DNA from: Gambelia wislizenii
Lineage: Eukaryota > Chordata > Lepidosauria > Squamata > Crotaphytidae
Length of the DNA stretch: 64,000 nucleotides
Assembly (NCBI GenBank): GCA_030847615.1
Contig: JAUMIR010000004.1
Location: forward strand, 98,036,001-98,100,000
Direction: 5' to 3'
Below, piece by piece: positions 33,801 through 38,945 of this stretch (position 1 is its first letter; every line of letters begins with the position of its first letter). Both the position numbers and the translations under genes were made by a program. The notes beneath the pieces were generated by a model. It ran no database searches, was not told the DNA's origin, and worked only from the letters and a program-made list of their open reading frames with translations.

Positions 33801-35730
33801 GACAGCAAGTTTACTGCTTGCAGAGGCATTTGAACCCAAATCCAACATTATAATCACTACACTAGCTCTTTATATGGAGCATCATCAATCCAGCTAACAT
33901 ATTGGAAACACAACACCAGAAATGACAACTGAGCCAGGATTCAGGGTGAAATATTCTTTTTAAAAAAAGAATATAAGAATCATCATATTTGGTTGAATTG
34001 GGTCTCAGTTCTTTTAATCCAGAATCCTGTTTTACAAAGAAGCTTGCTAGTGACTGGGATTCATAGGTACACTCCCTCTAAATGCAGAGCCTCTATAAGT
34101 CACGTATGGCTGTAATGGCTAAGAAATACATTTCCTACATTAATTTGACTTTTGTTGATGATGTGTGCCTTCACGTCACTTCTGACGTATGGTAACCCTA
34201 AGGCAAACCTATCACACAGTTTTCCTGGCAGAATTTGTTCAAAGGGGGGTTGTCTTTGCCTCCCTCTGAGTCTGAGACTGATGTGCCCAAGGTCACCCAG
34301 TAGGTTTCCATTGAAAAGTGAGGATCCAAACCCTGGTCTCCCAGTGTCCTAGTCCAACACTCAAACCACTACACCATGCTGGTTCAATTACCTGTCTTTA
34401 AACCCATCAAAAGTAATGGTCAACAGCACCTCCTACAGAAGCCTTCTTCAAGCCAACACCCTCCAAACATGTTGGCTTACAATTCTCATCATCCCCAGCT
34501 AGCATGCAGCCAATTATAATGTTGGCTAGAGATGATGAAAACTGTCAACTAATACCTCTAGATCAGTGGTTCTTAATCTGTGGTCCAGGGACCCCCAAGG
34601 GGCCACAATGTCCTCACAGGGAATTTGTGCAGGCATGAAGGCTGCTTGGCCCACCTCCCGCCTGCAGTAGAGTGGCCATGTGACAGGCCATTCAGTCTGG
34701 TTGGCTTGGCCTGTGCATTGCCATTCAGTCCACTCCAGCCATAAATGTGCAGGAAGAAGCAGAAGAAAAGTCTTCCCTCCCTCTTCAGTGCCCCTGAGGA
34801 AAGGTTTAATGGCTGATGTAATTGTATTATTTATTACTATTAGTTGTTCCTGTTATTGTTATTATTATGATTTAAAATCTTGAGTTAAATCTTGGGGGTC
34901 CAAGGCAACAAAAGATATTTAAAGGAGGTCCCTGGTAAAGAAAAGGTTCAGAACCACTGCTCTAGAGGATGCCAAGTTGAGAAAGTCTATCTTATAGCAA
35001 TGAAAATATGGCATCAGCCATTACTTTTCCGTAAAGAAAGGAAGCAGTCAAATCCACCTTCCTTCTGTATTGAAGAATAGCTCATACAAGAGAGGAGGGA
35101 TGGAATACATGTGACCTTTCATACATTACTGGACTGCAACTCCCATCAGCCGTAACCAACATTGCCAATGGTGTGGGGATGATGGGAGCTAAATTCCAAC
35201 AGAGCCCTCTGGACACCCACGTGTTGCCTATCCCCAAAGTCGTTCCCAACATACGGACCTCAAATGTTGTTAGCCTAAAATTCCCGTAAGCTCCTACTAG
35301 CCTAGCCAATGGTCAGGGGATTCTGGGAGCGGTAGTCCAACCACACACCCCACATACGTGCAGCCCCCTGTTTCCACCTGTACTGCTTGGGATCGCTGGG
35401 GGACTTGGTGATCTCCGGATCCCCCACGTTGGGGTTGTGCTGGTTGGCGGCAGCGGCGCCTCCTCCTCCTCCTCCCTCGGCCTCGGCCTCTTCTTGGGCT
35501 GCGCCGGCCTTGGTCCCACGGCTGCCCTCCAAGACCTGGGGCTGCTCGGGCCCGCAGACGGGCGAGGCCTTGGCTCTGCCCGGCATGGCTGCCCCCGGAG
35601 CGGCGCTGAAGTACCCCGAGTGCCGAGGTCTGGCTGGCTGGTCACCCGCGCCGGCACGGCCGCGGCTACGGGGGGCTGGGAGCGGCTTCGGCACCGGGCT
35701 GGCGAGCACGAAGGCGACCACCCTCCGCAT
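747..35730 (-). CDS. NRDC: NRDC, nardilysin (N-arginine dibasic convertase), 5' 21 coding exons; 3' end outside window
   Basis: Nardilysin is an M16-family zinc metalloendopeptidase that cleaves N-terminal to Arg in dibasic sites, binds HB-EGF and promotes ectodomain shedding. Reverse-complement translation gives 21 exons joined in one frame (812 codons plus 2 nt), all with AG acceptors and GT donors. Order: variable N-terminus (1-117), acidic domain (about 147-201), HFLEH zinc motif (232-236; ligands His232 and His236, base Glu235), then Glu313 in EAVDSE exactly 77 residues after His236, as in insulin-degrading enzyme (His112 to Glu189). The site therefore looks catalytically intact. The inactive central M16 domains follow. 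The acidic insertion separates it from insulin-degrading enzyme. The human protein is about 1150 residues, so roughly 70% is here; the rest continues below position 747. No frameshift or stop was seen. RAB3B lies upstream on the same strand, as in human. Confidence 0.96.
1175..1325 (-). CDS. NRDC: NRDC coding exon 20 (residues 720-770)
   Basis: Encodes [20 protein letters not shown] then [20 protein letters not shown] and [10 protein letters not shown]. It is nearly identical to human, with the donor CCT|GTAAGT in phase 0. Confidence 0.96.
1570..1738 (+). mobile_element. LINE/SINE 3'-tail fragment
   Basis: AT-rich tail with GTAAACCGCCTAGGGAGTGC and GGTGGTATAGAAATTCAG followed by TAAATAAAATAAAA, the common 3' tail of squamate LINEs and their SINEs. 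Lies in the NRDC exon 20-19 intron. Confidence 0.6.
1839..1890 (-). CDS. NRDC: NRDC coding exon 19 (residues 703-719)
   Basis: Encodes [17 protein letters not shown], aligning with human [17 protein letters not shown]. At 52 nt it is the shortest exon in the window; it was located by family alignment plus splice-phase fit. Confidence 0.94.
1891..3034. other. NRDC intron 18-19, no further element identified
   Basis: AT-rich intronic sequence. A faint hAT-like palindromic fragment (about 2060-2230, CTTCTGGATATCTGCTGGAC) and a CA-rich run (about 2845-2875) are present. No coding or RNA signal seen. Confidence 0.5.
3035..3154 (-). CDS. NRDC: NRDC coding exon 18 (residues 663-702)
   Basis: Encodes [20 protein letters not shown] then [20 protein letters not shown], very close to human. 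Both splice sites are canonical. Confidence 0.96.
3323..3409 (-). CDS. NRDC: NRDC coding exon 17 (residues 634-662)
   Basis: Encodes [20 protein letters not shown] and HLPEENRYI, aligning with human [29 protein letters not shown]. NPDLHLPxEN is the M16 C-half signature. Confidence 0.95.
3909..4032 (-). CDS. NRDC: NRDC coding exon 16 (residues 593-633)
   Basis: Encodes [20 protein letters not shown] then [31 protein letters not shown] is a strong nardilysin/insulysin signature. The 5.9-kb intron before it holds a nest of L1, CR1 and TIR elements. Confidence 0.95.
4158..4798. mobile_element. Tc1/mariner-like MITE, family A (CCGTATATTCCGGCG TIRs)
   Basis: Flanked by TA on both sides (4156-4157 and 4799-4800). 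The left end CCGTATATTGCTGCATACAA pairs with the right end, CGCCGGAATATACGG. Near the right end GTCGTCTTAT(A/G)CG occurs twice as a direct repeat. 641 bp, no transposase frame. Confidence 0.85.
4850..6620 (-). mobile_element. L1 LINE fragment, ORF2 C-terminal part, degenerate
   Basis: Minus-strand frames at 6108-6350 ([30 protein letters not shown]) and 4984-5430 resemble the region after the RT domain of L1 ORF2. The frames are separated by stops. A palindromic MITE is inserted at 5447-5670. Confidence 0.75.
5447..5670. mobile_element. Palindromic MITE inserted in L1
   Basis: Long near-perfect inverted repeat starting GGAGATTTTCAGAC and ending with its complement. The subterminal CACTGTTATAGTGTTACTAT is repeated inverted at the other side, and the middle carries GGGATTTGTAGTTTAGTGAG and its inverted partner. 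At least six relatives occur in the window. Confidence 0.85.
6655..7336 (-). mobile_element. CR1 LINE fragment, degenerate
   Basis: Minus-strand CR1 RT C-terminal region; matches 19200-19870 and 29990-30610 in order (GGTGCCCAGAATTGGACAC, TTTTGTTAGTTTTGGCCCAG). Many indels relative to those copies. It interrupts L1-derived sequence. Confidence 0.85.
7345..8600 (-). mobile_element. L1 LINE fragment, ORF1-like part, degenerate
   Basis: Minus-strand frames are Lys/Glu-rich and coiled-coil-like (about 7424-7639 and 8390-8520, for example [13 protein letters not shown]), similar in character to the ORF1-like stretch at 60080-60950. A Tigger-like MITE is nested at 7897-8106. Assignment is by character, not alignment. 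Confidence 0.5.
7897..8106. mobile_element. Tigger-like MITE nested in L1
   Basis: TA-flanked (7895-7896, 8107-8108). Left end CAGGTCAACCCCTGTATACA pairs with right end ATATGGGGGTTGACCTG. Confidence 0.8.
9025..9250. mobile_element. Tigger/MER2-like MITE
   Basis: TA-flanked. Begins CAATCGGCCCTCCGTATCCA and ends CCAGTGGATACGAAGGGCTG after GGTCCTGGAACCAAACCCC. Contains a (CA)n run at about 9077-9095. Confidence 0.85.
9251..9959. other. NRDC intron 15-16 distal part, nothing identified
   Basis: No coding or repeat feature could be assigned. Short T- and G-rich runs only. Confidence 0.4.
9960..10064 (-). CDS. NRDC: NRDC coding exon 15 (residues 558-592)
   Basis: Encodes [20 protein letters not shown] then [15 protein letters not shown], matching human [35 protein letters not shown]. 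The exon is 35 complete codons. Confidence 0.95.
10065..11598. other. NRDC intron 14-15, nothing identified
   Basis: Unique-looking AT-rich intron sequence, with no recognisable repeat or RNA gene. Confidence 0.4.
11599..11653 (-). CDS. NRDC: NRDC coding exon 14 (residues 539-557)
   Basis: Encodes [18 protein letters not shown] after the split Arg, aligning with human RIFEEIRKIEDNEFHYQEQ. It is 55 nt, the second shortest exon here, with phase-0 donor CAG|GTATTT. Confidence 0.92.
11654..12347. other. NRDC intron 13-14, nothing firm identified
   Basis: Contains GGATTACAACCCCCAGAATC at about 11929, similar to the core of hAT-like MITEs, but no matching inverted end. Confidence 0.4.
12348..12406 (-). 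CDS. NRDC: NRDC coding exon 13 (residues 520-538)
   Basis: Encodes [19 protein letters not shown], aligning with human VAYTVFQYLKMLQKLGPEK. The donor AG|GTAATG splits an Arg codon. Confidence 0.93.
12499..12619 (-). CDS. NRDC: NRDC coding exon 12 (residues 479-519)
   Basis: Encodes [20 protein letters not shown] and [20 protein letters not shown]. Human has Cys where this protein has Phe at the first residue. The donor follows GAG directly (phase 0). Confidence 0.95.
13040..14180. repeat. GC-rich hairpin minisatellite, about 90-bp unit
   Basis: Units contain an inverted pair, CCTCCCTGAAGCCACGAT and its near-complement ATCG(T/C)GGCTTCAGGGAGG, followed by GTGGC, a C-run and CCACCCTTCCACC. A block of more than 40 bp starting AGCACCCGCCCTTCCCGAAG is present at 13099 and again at 13539, showing a 440-bp higher-order duplication. 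Confidence 0.85.
14196..14556. mobile_element. Tigger-like MITE with internal duplication, nested in family A element
   Basis: TA-flanked. Left end CAGTTGTCCCTCCATATTCA, right end TCGACAACTG. The internal block (GTATTCACGG, ATATTCTTTAAAAAAATAAT, ACACCATTTTGCTATGCCA) occurs twice in tandem at about 125-bp spacing. Confidence 0.85.
14684..15362. other. NRDC intron 11-12 remainder, nothing identified
   Basis: A faint hAT-like fragment may lie at about 14780-15100 (CAGGCAAAGTGCAACCTGGG). No coding signal. Confidence 0.35.
15363..15440 (-). CDS. NRDC: NRDC coding exon 11 (residues 453-478)
   Basis: Encodes [20 protein letters not shown] and SFLRK, the very conserved GHEG(K/R)GS block of M16 inactive domains. 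It is 78 nt and does not appear as a long open frame; it was found by translating the segment and checking splice phase. Confidence 0.94.
15768..15837 (-). CDS. NRDC: NRDC coding exon 10 (residues 430-452)
   Basis: Encodes [20 protein letters not shown] then QYY. It aligns with human [23 protein letters not shown]. The donor AG|GTAAAT splits an Arg codon. Confidence 0.94.
16023..16096 (-). CDS. NRDC: NRDC coding exon 9 (residues 405-429)
   Basis: Encodes [20 protein letters not shown] and KLYR, aligning with human NGLPRPNFGHLTDPFDTPAFNKLYR. This is the linker leading to the second M16 half-domain. Both splice sites are canonical. Confidence 0.93.
16837..16894 (-). CDS. NRDC: NRDC coding exon 8 (residues 386-404)
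   Basis: Encodes [19 protein letters not shown], close to human [19 protein letters not shown]. It is only 58 nt. The acceptor is AG before AAACC and the donor is AA|GTAAGG. Confidence 0.94.
16895..18231. other. NRDC intron 7-8, nothing identified
   Basis: AT-rich intronic sequence. A short local duplication (AAATTCA(T/C)A(T/C)AC) is seen at about 17725-17790. No repeat family recognised. Confidence 0.4.
18232..18354 (-). CDS. NRDC: NRDC coding exon 7 (residues 345-385)
   Basis: Encodes [20 protein letters not shown] then [21 protein letters not shown], matching the human GNAETLKHEP...LREFWMRYYSSHYM block. The 5.1-kb intron between this exon and exon 6 hosts the 97-bp hairpin minisatellite element and a solo LTR. 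Confidence 0.96.
18614..18782. mobile_element. Inverted-repeat MITE, hAT-like
   Basis: Begins GGTTACCAGATTGAAAACTG and ends CTCCTGTTTTCACTCCGACA. Internal AATTCAGCAGGTGTT and CATTAAAGGTACAGGACC match the MITE at 36824-36960, of which it is an older copy. Confidence 0.6.
18932..19920 (-). mobile_element. CR1 LINE 3' part
   Basis: The 3' end lies at the low coordinate (ATCATAGAGTTGGAAGAGAC). The RT C-terminal region follows, with [11 protein letters not shown] and the catalytic FADD (19371-19712 frame). Frames are broken near 19140 and 19460. Confidence 0.9.
20108..22305. mobile_element. Family A Tc1/mariner-like TIR element, 2.2 kb, filled with a 97-bp array
   Basis: Clean TA target sites (20106-20107, 22306-22307). 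The left 26 bp start CCGTATATTCCGGCGTATAA; the right end is the inverted copy with one mismatch (CTGTATATTCC...). A second copy of the subterminal GTCGTCTTATACGCCGG sits just inside the right TIR. No transposase. It lies in the NRDC intron between exons 6 and 7, 63 bp before a solo LTR. Confidence 0.9.
20315..21830. repeat. 97-bp GC-rich hairpin minisatellite, about 15 units
   Basis: GAAAGC(A/C)GCGG anchors occur at 20415, 20511, 20609, 20705, 20802, 20900, 20997, 21095, 21191, 21285, 21416, 21511, 21607 and 21706: spacing 94-99 bp apart from one 131-bp step. Each unit has TCCCTGAAAGCAGCG facing its complement CGCTGCTTTCAGGGA, then a C-rich spacer. The 458- and 394-codon open frames across it are by-products of the repeat. 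Confidence 0.95.
22368..23083 (+). mobile_element. Solo LTR (Gypsy/ERV-type), 716 bp
   Basis: Starts TGTCATGCCCC, ends TTTTCTGGACA, and is flanked by the identical 5-bp repeat GTGAG (22363-22367, 23084-23088). A TATA-like stretch, GCTATATATACGC, lies at about 22688. The first 241 bp are an open, acidic reading frame that runs in from the left end ([18 protein letters not shown]). No internal region or second LTR is present, so this is a recombined solo LTR. Confidence 0.85.
23089..23503. other. NRDC intron 6-7 remainder
   Basis: No element assigned. Contains an AATAAA (about 23232) with no supporting gene structure. Confidence 0.35.
23504..23599 (-). CDS. NRDC: NRDC coding exon 6 (residues 313-344)
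   Basis: Encodes [20 protein letters not shown] followed by [12 protein letters not shown]. It matches human [20 protein letters not shown] with a few changes downstream. Both splice sites are canonical. Confidence 0.95.
23600..24510. other. NRDC intron 5-6, nothing identified
   Basis: AT-rich intronic sequence without recognised repeat or coding signal. Confidence 0.4.
24511..24584 (-). CDS. NRDC: NRDC coding exon 5, third zinc ligand region (residues 288-312)
   Basis: Encodes [20 protein letters not shown] then AVDS. The next codon, split across the intron, is the Glu that serves as third zinc ligand, at the spacing seen in insulin-degrading enzyme. REVEAVDSE is highly conserved in the family. 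Confidence 0.95.
25282..25435 (-). CDS. NRDC: NRDC coding exon 4 (residues 237-287)
   Basis: Encodes [20 protein letters not shown] and continues [31 protein letters not shown]. This is the segment after the zinc motif, where M16 proteases contact the substrate backbone (GGSxNA). The donor splits an Arg codon (AG|A). Confidence 0.96.
25436..27123. other. NRDC intron 3-4 with one old interspersed-repeat remnant
   Basis: At 26225-26300 GCAGCTGATGAAG...ACGAAAGCTTTCAC...AGTTAGTCTCAAAGGTGCTA matches a common reptile interspersed-repeat tail, also seen inverted at about 53640-53710. A LINE-tail motif (GATATAAATAAATAAGAAAG) ends near 25600. The rest is unassigned. Confidence 0.45.
27124..27205 (-). 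CDS. NRDC: NRDC coding exon 3, zinc-binding HFLEH motif (residues 210-236)
   Basis: Encodes [20 protein letters not shown] then LAHFLEH. HFLEH is the inverted M16 zinc motif (HxxEH): His232 and His236 are ligands and Glu235 is the catalytic base. The exon ends on the A of the following Met codon. It is short and overlapped by longer unrelated frames, so it is easy to miss. Confidence 0.95.
27519..27792 (-). CDS. NRDC: NRDC coding exon 2, acidic domain (residues 118-209)
   Basis: Begins [15 protein letters not shown], the conserved first strand of the M16 domain. A stretch of more than 50 residues dominated by Asp/Glu follows (for example [13 protein letters not shown]), the hallmark acidic insertion of nardilysin that binds polyamines and regulates activity. 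It ends at EKQ before GTATGT. The acidic stretch is interrupted by Tyr and Gly ([13 protein letters not shown]). Confidence 0.96.
28279..28353 (-). mobile_element. CR1 3'-end fragment
   Basis: AGAATCACAGAATCTTAAAG and GCTGGAAGGGACCACAAGGG match the CR1 3' terminus seen at 29520 and 18932. Only about 75 bp. Confidence 0.75.
28354..29519. other. NRDC intron 1-2 part, nothing identified
   Basis: Unassigned AT-rich sequence between CR1 fragments. Confidence 0.4.
29520..30607 (-). mobile_element. CR1 LINE, 5'-truncated, long RT frame
   Basis: One open frame of 265 codons (29759-30556) covers the RT palm to C-terminus: [20 protein letters not shown], the catalytic FADD ([11 protein letters not shown]) and [18 protein letters not shown]. 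The 3' end is at about 29520. The 5' end abuts a 28-bp palindrome at 30594. It is the least decayed LINE here. Confidence 0.92.
30688..31318. mobile_element. Tigger-like TIR element with about 70-bp GC-rich array
   Basis: The right end GGCCCTGGAACCAATCCTCC and GTGGATATGGGGGTCCTAC resembles other Tigger-like right ends; the left end holds CATCCGCTGATTCACCAACT. Inside, AGCTC(C/T)(A/G)GTTG anchors recur at about 30856, 30926, 30993 and 31057, with a diverged one near 31126 (about 65-70 bp spacing), separated by CTGCCCCCTCCCTTCCCC. Boundaries are approximate. Confidence 0.65.
31362..32112. mobile_element. Tigger-like TIR element with 96-123-bp GC-rich hairpin array
   Basis: TA-flanked (31360-31361, 32113-32114). 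Left end CAGTCGTCCCTCCACATTCA, right end TGTTGAGGGGCAACTG. Array units, about 31480-32050, carry GAGGCTGC, CGGCCTTCC and the hairpin CCGGGGCTTTGGAGCCCCGG. Unit starts near 31597, 31720, 31823 and 31919. Confidence 0.82.
32913..33127. mobile_element. Tigger-like MITE
   Basis: TA-flanked. Left end CAGTTGTCCTTTCACATTCC, right end GAATGTGGAGGGACAACTG. Internal GGTGTCCCTTATATAAGATG is shared, inverted, with 14196-14556 and 9025-9250. Confidence 0.88.
33130..34148. other. NRDC intron 1-2 part, unassigned
   Basis: T/G-rich runs near 33190-33250. No element named. ACTGTACTGTAGT-type motifs recur at about 33535 and 33655-33690. Confidence 0.35.
34150..34388 (-). mobile_element. tRNA-derived SINE (MIR/CORE-like architecture)
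   Basis: On the minus strand it begins AGCATGGTGTAGTGGTTTGA (box A-like) with GGTTTGGATCC (box B-like) and ends near TGACGTGAAGGCACACA. Same family as 42444, 43137, 54379 and 56866. Confidence 0.75.
34562..34970. mobile_element. hAT-like non-autonomous element
   Basis: TIRs: left CAGTGGTTCTTAATCTGTGG, right TTCAGAACCACTG. Flanked by CTCTAGAT and CTCTAGAG, an imperfect 8-bp target duplication. Both ends carry the CAGTGGTTC motif common in vertebrate hAT elements. Confidence 0.75.
35120..35300. mobile_element. Degenerate hAT-like repeat just inside NRDC intron 1
   Basis: ACTGGACTGCAACTCCCATC and GCCCTCTGGACACCCACGTG resemble the widespread reptile hAT-type fragment also seen at 45450-45550. 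Lies 80-260 bp inside intron 1. Confidence 0.5.
35378..35730 (-). CDS. NRDC: NRDC coding exon 1 (residues 1-117)
   Basis: Starts at the first in-frame ATG (35730) reading [10 protein letters not shown], comparable to human MLRRVTVAA. A second in-frame ATG at 35586 opens MPGRAKAS, matching the human internal MPGRNKAK at about the same distance (Met49 here, about Met50 in human). The exon is Pro/Ala/Gly-rich and ends with [17 protein letters not shown] before a GT donor that splits an Arg codon. It lies in a CpG-rich block. The upstream extension of the frame has no ATG. Confidence 0.9.
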
Positions 35731-35880
35731 CCACTGAGGGCCAAACTCCGGCCCGGCAGCTCCAGCAGCCCTCAGGGCGGTGCCGAGAGCCCGACACCCG
35801 CTCCTCGGCCAATCAGGGCGCGGCTCGGCGTCCACGTGACAACCTCCTCCGAACCCCAGGCTCTATGAGCACAGCGTCCG
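35731..35880 (-). promoter_or_regulatory. NRDC: NRDC CpG-rich proximal promoter / 5' UTR
   Basis: The region from about 35380 to 35900 is the only clearly CpG-rich unique block that is not a repeat. Upstream of the first ATG are a CCAAT box (35809-35813, inside GGCCAATCAGG) and an E-box with flanking bases, CACGTGAC (35833-35840), typical of TATA-less housekeeping promoters. The transcription start itself cannot be placed from sequence. Confidence 0.6.
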
Positions 35881-36204
35881 GCGCCGAGCGGTTGAGGAGA
35901 TGGGAGAGTCCATTGCGGATGCTCTGCAAAGGGGGAGGTACCGGTCCTTCAAGGGACGAAATGAGTTATTGCTGCATCAGGATTTTTTTTCTTTTCTTCG
36001 TGCCTGCAGTGTATGCAAAGTTTTTCTCACACTGAAAAAACAAATGGTGGGATGTGTCTTGAATTACACACCCCTTATTTAAAAATGAGCTCTTCCGAAA
36101 TGGGGCCTCGTGATGTGTCAGTCATAGAAAAGTAGGCCAATAAGCTGCTAAGATGCCTACAGGGAGCGACCGTTGGGGGCGGGCAGGCGGACAATGATGT
36201 TCTA

Positions 36205-36420
36205 TATCACACTATAGTGTTATAGTGCTATGATTCTATTGGAATTGCTCTGGCTGCCTCCTATGGAATTCTGGGGTTTGTAGTTTAGTGAGGCCTAAGA
36301 GCTCTCTGGGTGAGATTCTAAATACCACTCCCTAAACTGCAAATCCCAGGATTCCACAGGGGGCAGCCAGAGCAGTTAAAGTGGAATAATAGTGTTATAA
36401 CAGTGTAGTGTGATAATCTC
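36205..36420. mobile_element. Palindromic MITE upstream of NRDC, copy 1
   Basis: Inverted ends (TCACACTATAGTGTTATAGT and ATAGTGTTATAACAGTGTAG) around a GGGTTTGTAGTTTAGTGAGG core with inverted partner. Same family as 5447-5670. Confidence 0.8.
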
Positions 36421-36423
36421 AGA

Positions 36424-36668
36424 GACTATCACACTACGCTGACATAACAGTTCTTAAACTTGTGTCTATAGTGAGTGGAAAGCTACGTTATAGCACTATT
36501 ATTCCACTTTAACTGCTCCGGCTGCCTCCTGTGAAATTCTAGGATTTGTAGTTTAGTGAGGAGCATTCAAAGCTCTCAGTCAGAGGGCTCTTAGACTTCA
36601 CTGAACTACAAACCCCAGGATCAGCCATAGCAGTTAAAGTGGAATAATAACACTATAAGGGTTAGTTG
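36424..36668. mobile_element. Palindromic MITE upstream of NRDC, copy 2
   Basis: Starts CTATCACACTACGCTGACAT, directly after copy 1. GTTATAGCACTATTATTCCA pairs with GTGGAATAATAACACTATAA. Confidence 0.75.
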
Positions 36669-36784
36669 TAAAAGAGAGAGCGAGCGTGAGCGTGTGCGCT
36701 CATGAGTCAGCCAGGCAAAGGCTGTAGTATTGTGCACGCATCTGTAATGGGCAATTTTGTAGTCCTACGCATGCTTTGTGGTTA

Positions 36785-37190
36785 ATTGCGGTCAAGTTGG
36801 CTTCCAATTATGGAGACCCTATGTTAGGGTGACCAGGTAAAATAAGGGAGAAGGTTCCTCTCTGTTTAATGGGTGGGTACATGCAACAACTGCTGAATTT
36901 CCCTTCTACACAACCTTTAAAGGTGCAGGAGCCTTCTCCCTTATTTTACCTGGTCACTCTACCCTATGAGGGAGATCAAAAACATCCTATTACTAACAGC
37001 CCTGTTAAGATCTTGCAAAGATCTCAGGGCTGTGGCTCCCTTGATTGAGCCAACCCACCACATGCAGTGTAGGCTTTCTCGTTTCTTAACTGTCTTCCAT
37101 TTTGCATTATCGTTTTCTAGTTAGTTGTGTCTAGTGCTATGTCCAATGTAGGATAGCCGCAAGTCACATTGAGTTCAACAGACCTTACTC
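36785..37190 (-). mobile_element. Bov-B/RTE LINE 3' fragment, split by a hAT-like MITE
   Basis: The order of motifs (GCGGTCAAGTTGGCTTCCAA, CTATGAGGGAGATCAAAAAC, ATCTTGCAAAGATCTCAG, GGCTCCCTTGATTGAG) follows 50847-51000, a Bov-B 3' region. A 137-bp MITE is inserted at 36824-36960. Confidence 0.75.
36824..36960. mobile_element. hAT-like MITE, 137 bp, with perfect 8-bp target duplication
   Basis: ACCCTATG is at 36816-36823 and 36961-36968. TIRs: TTAGGGTGACCAGGTAAAAT against the inverted right end ATTTTACCTGGTCACTCT. Inserted in a Bov-B fragment. Confidence 0.88.
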
Positions 37191-37507
37191 CTAGGTAACA
37201 ATGATGGCTGAAACGCTAATCTGTACTTCTAGTTCTACAATGCTGCAGAGCTTTATTAAAAACATGCATGACTAACCATAGGTGGACTGGGATATCCATG
37301 GAATGACAGAGAGGTCCTGGTATATTGAGCAGTAAGAAACACTTGATAGTAAAATGAAATGAACCAAAGTACAGTAAAGCCATTTTTTCTGAGAATGCAA
37401 AAAACATGTAGACCTTGACTGTGTGTGAGAGATATTGTAACAACTTAGAAACTGAAGTAGAAGGCTTTGGCATCCATAGGTTTTCTGTGGGGTTTTTTTC
37501 CAGGCTG

Positions 37508-37609
37508 TGAGGCTGTGTTCTGGAAGAGTTTGTTTCTGATGTTTCGCCTGCATCTGAAGATGCCAGCCACAGTGCAGGCGAAACTTCAGAAATAAACTCT
37601 TCCAGAACA
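37508..37609. repeat. 100-bp hairpin repeat next to a G-run
   Basis: GGCTGTGTTCTGGAAGAGTT pairs with CTCTTCCAGAACACGGCC and GTTTCGCCTGCA with TGCAGGCGAAAC around an approximately 20-bp loop. It is followed by a run of G at 37614-37626. Confidence 0.8.
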
Positions 37610-37626
37610 CGGCCGGGGGGGGGGGG

Positions 37627-38755
37627 CACAGAAAACTTAGAAACTATCTGGGGCTGCAATTCCCAGCAGAGGAATGTATCTTTTTCTGTAACATTAGCCT
37701 AGCCTGATGTAGGAGGCATTAGTATATGAATGGTCTATTGTCTTCCTGATATGTTAACTGAAGTTTGCTACCTAAACTGAATGAGATAATGAGAAACTTT
37801 TCCTTCAGACAGGTGTGTCTATGACAATCTGAACCTTTGTGAACAGGTTTATAAAGTCTCAGCTTCTACTAATAAAATTGTTTGTTGCTTGTACCTGACA
37901 TTGACTGGGTGGTTTCTGTCCAAAGGTAAGGAAAGGAACCTCTTTGGCCAAAGATAGCAGACACCTTTATACAGGGATTCAGGATCCAAGGACTGCTGTT
38001 TCACCCATAGACTCTGGGTCTGACTCAGTTCTCTCCCCACTGCTAACAATAAGGTATACTACTTAAGGTATATATTTTAGTCTCAGACTCTCCTTTTTTT
38101 TAAACTCAAGTGATGGGCAGAGAAATAACCATTTCAACGTGTTTGAACTGTTATTTACTTAATATGTTGTTGTTATTATTACCCTTCATGAGCTAGATGA
38201 CTGAGAAAGCATCTTTTCTTCTGCCCTCTTCCAACATTGCCAGAATTTTAAAGTGAATGCAGCTGTTATAATGTCTGTGTGAAATCTGTGTGAAATGTTG
38301 GCCTGTGTTGTTGGATCAAAACTGTACATTTGGCTTTGTATTTTTATCACACTGATCTTTTGAATCTACATATGTATTTTATTATATCACTTGAGTCTTG
38401 TGTTCTTTGACCCCTATTTGTAGTATGTTTTATATTTATATGCCTTCCAGAGAACTTTTTTTGTAGGCAATTTGTAACAAATAATGTTTTGGAGGGATGG
38501 TAAGGAGGAAGGTCAGAATGACAACTGTAAATACATTATAAAGATTTCTGAAAAACAAAATACAGTACTGCCATTGGATTGCAGACTTTGTTGGACCCAC
38601 TGATTCAGCCAGAATCTCCCAAACATATGGTGATTAAGTAAGTGGCAAATATTCCCCCCCCCTCATGCCTTCTAATCTGTTCTATAGTGGAATTCTTTAT
38701 ATGTTTACTCAGCAGTAGAGAAACAGAAACTGACATGCAAAAATTACCTGGGGTC
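37627..38755. other. Intergenic, nothing identified
   Basis: AT-rich unassigned sequence between NRDC and RAB3B. Could be RAB3B 3' UTR or spacer; no deciding feature. Confidence 0.35.
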
Positions 38756-38756
38756 C

Positions 38757-38943
38757 ATTCACACTAAACAGTTAAGCACTATTATTCTACTTTAAGTGCC
38801 ATGGTTCCATTCATGGGGTTTGTAGTTTGGTGAGACACTAGAGCGCTCTGGCTGAGAATTTTAAATACCCCTCCCCAAACTGCAAATACCAGGATTTCAT
38901 GGAAGTTATATGGAATAATAGCACTATAATTGCATAGTGTTCA
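38757..38943. mobile_element. Palindromic MITE (same family as 5447-5670)
   Basis: AGCACTATTATTCTACTTTA pairs with ATGGAATAATAGCACTATAA; GGGGTTTGTAGTTTGGTGAG core present. Confidence 0.8.
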
Positions 38944-38945
38944 TG

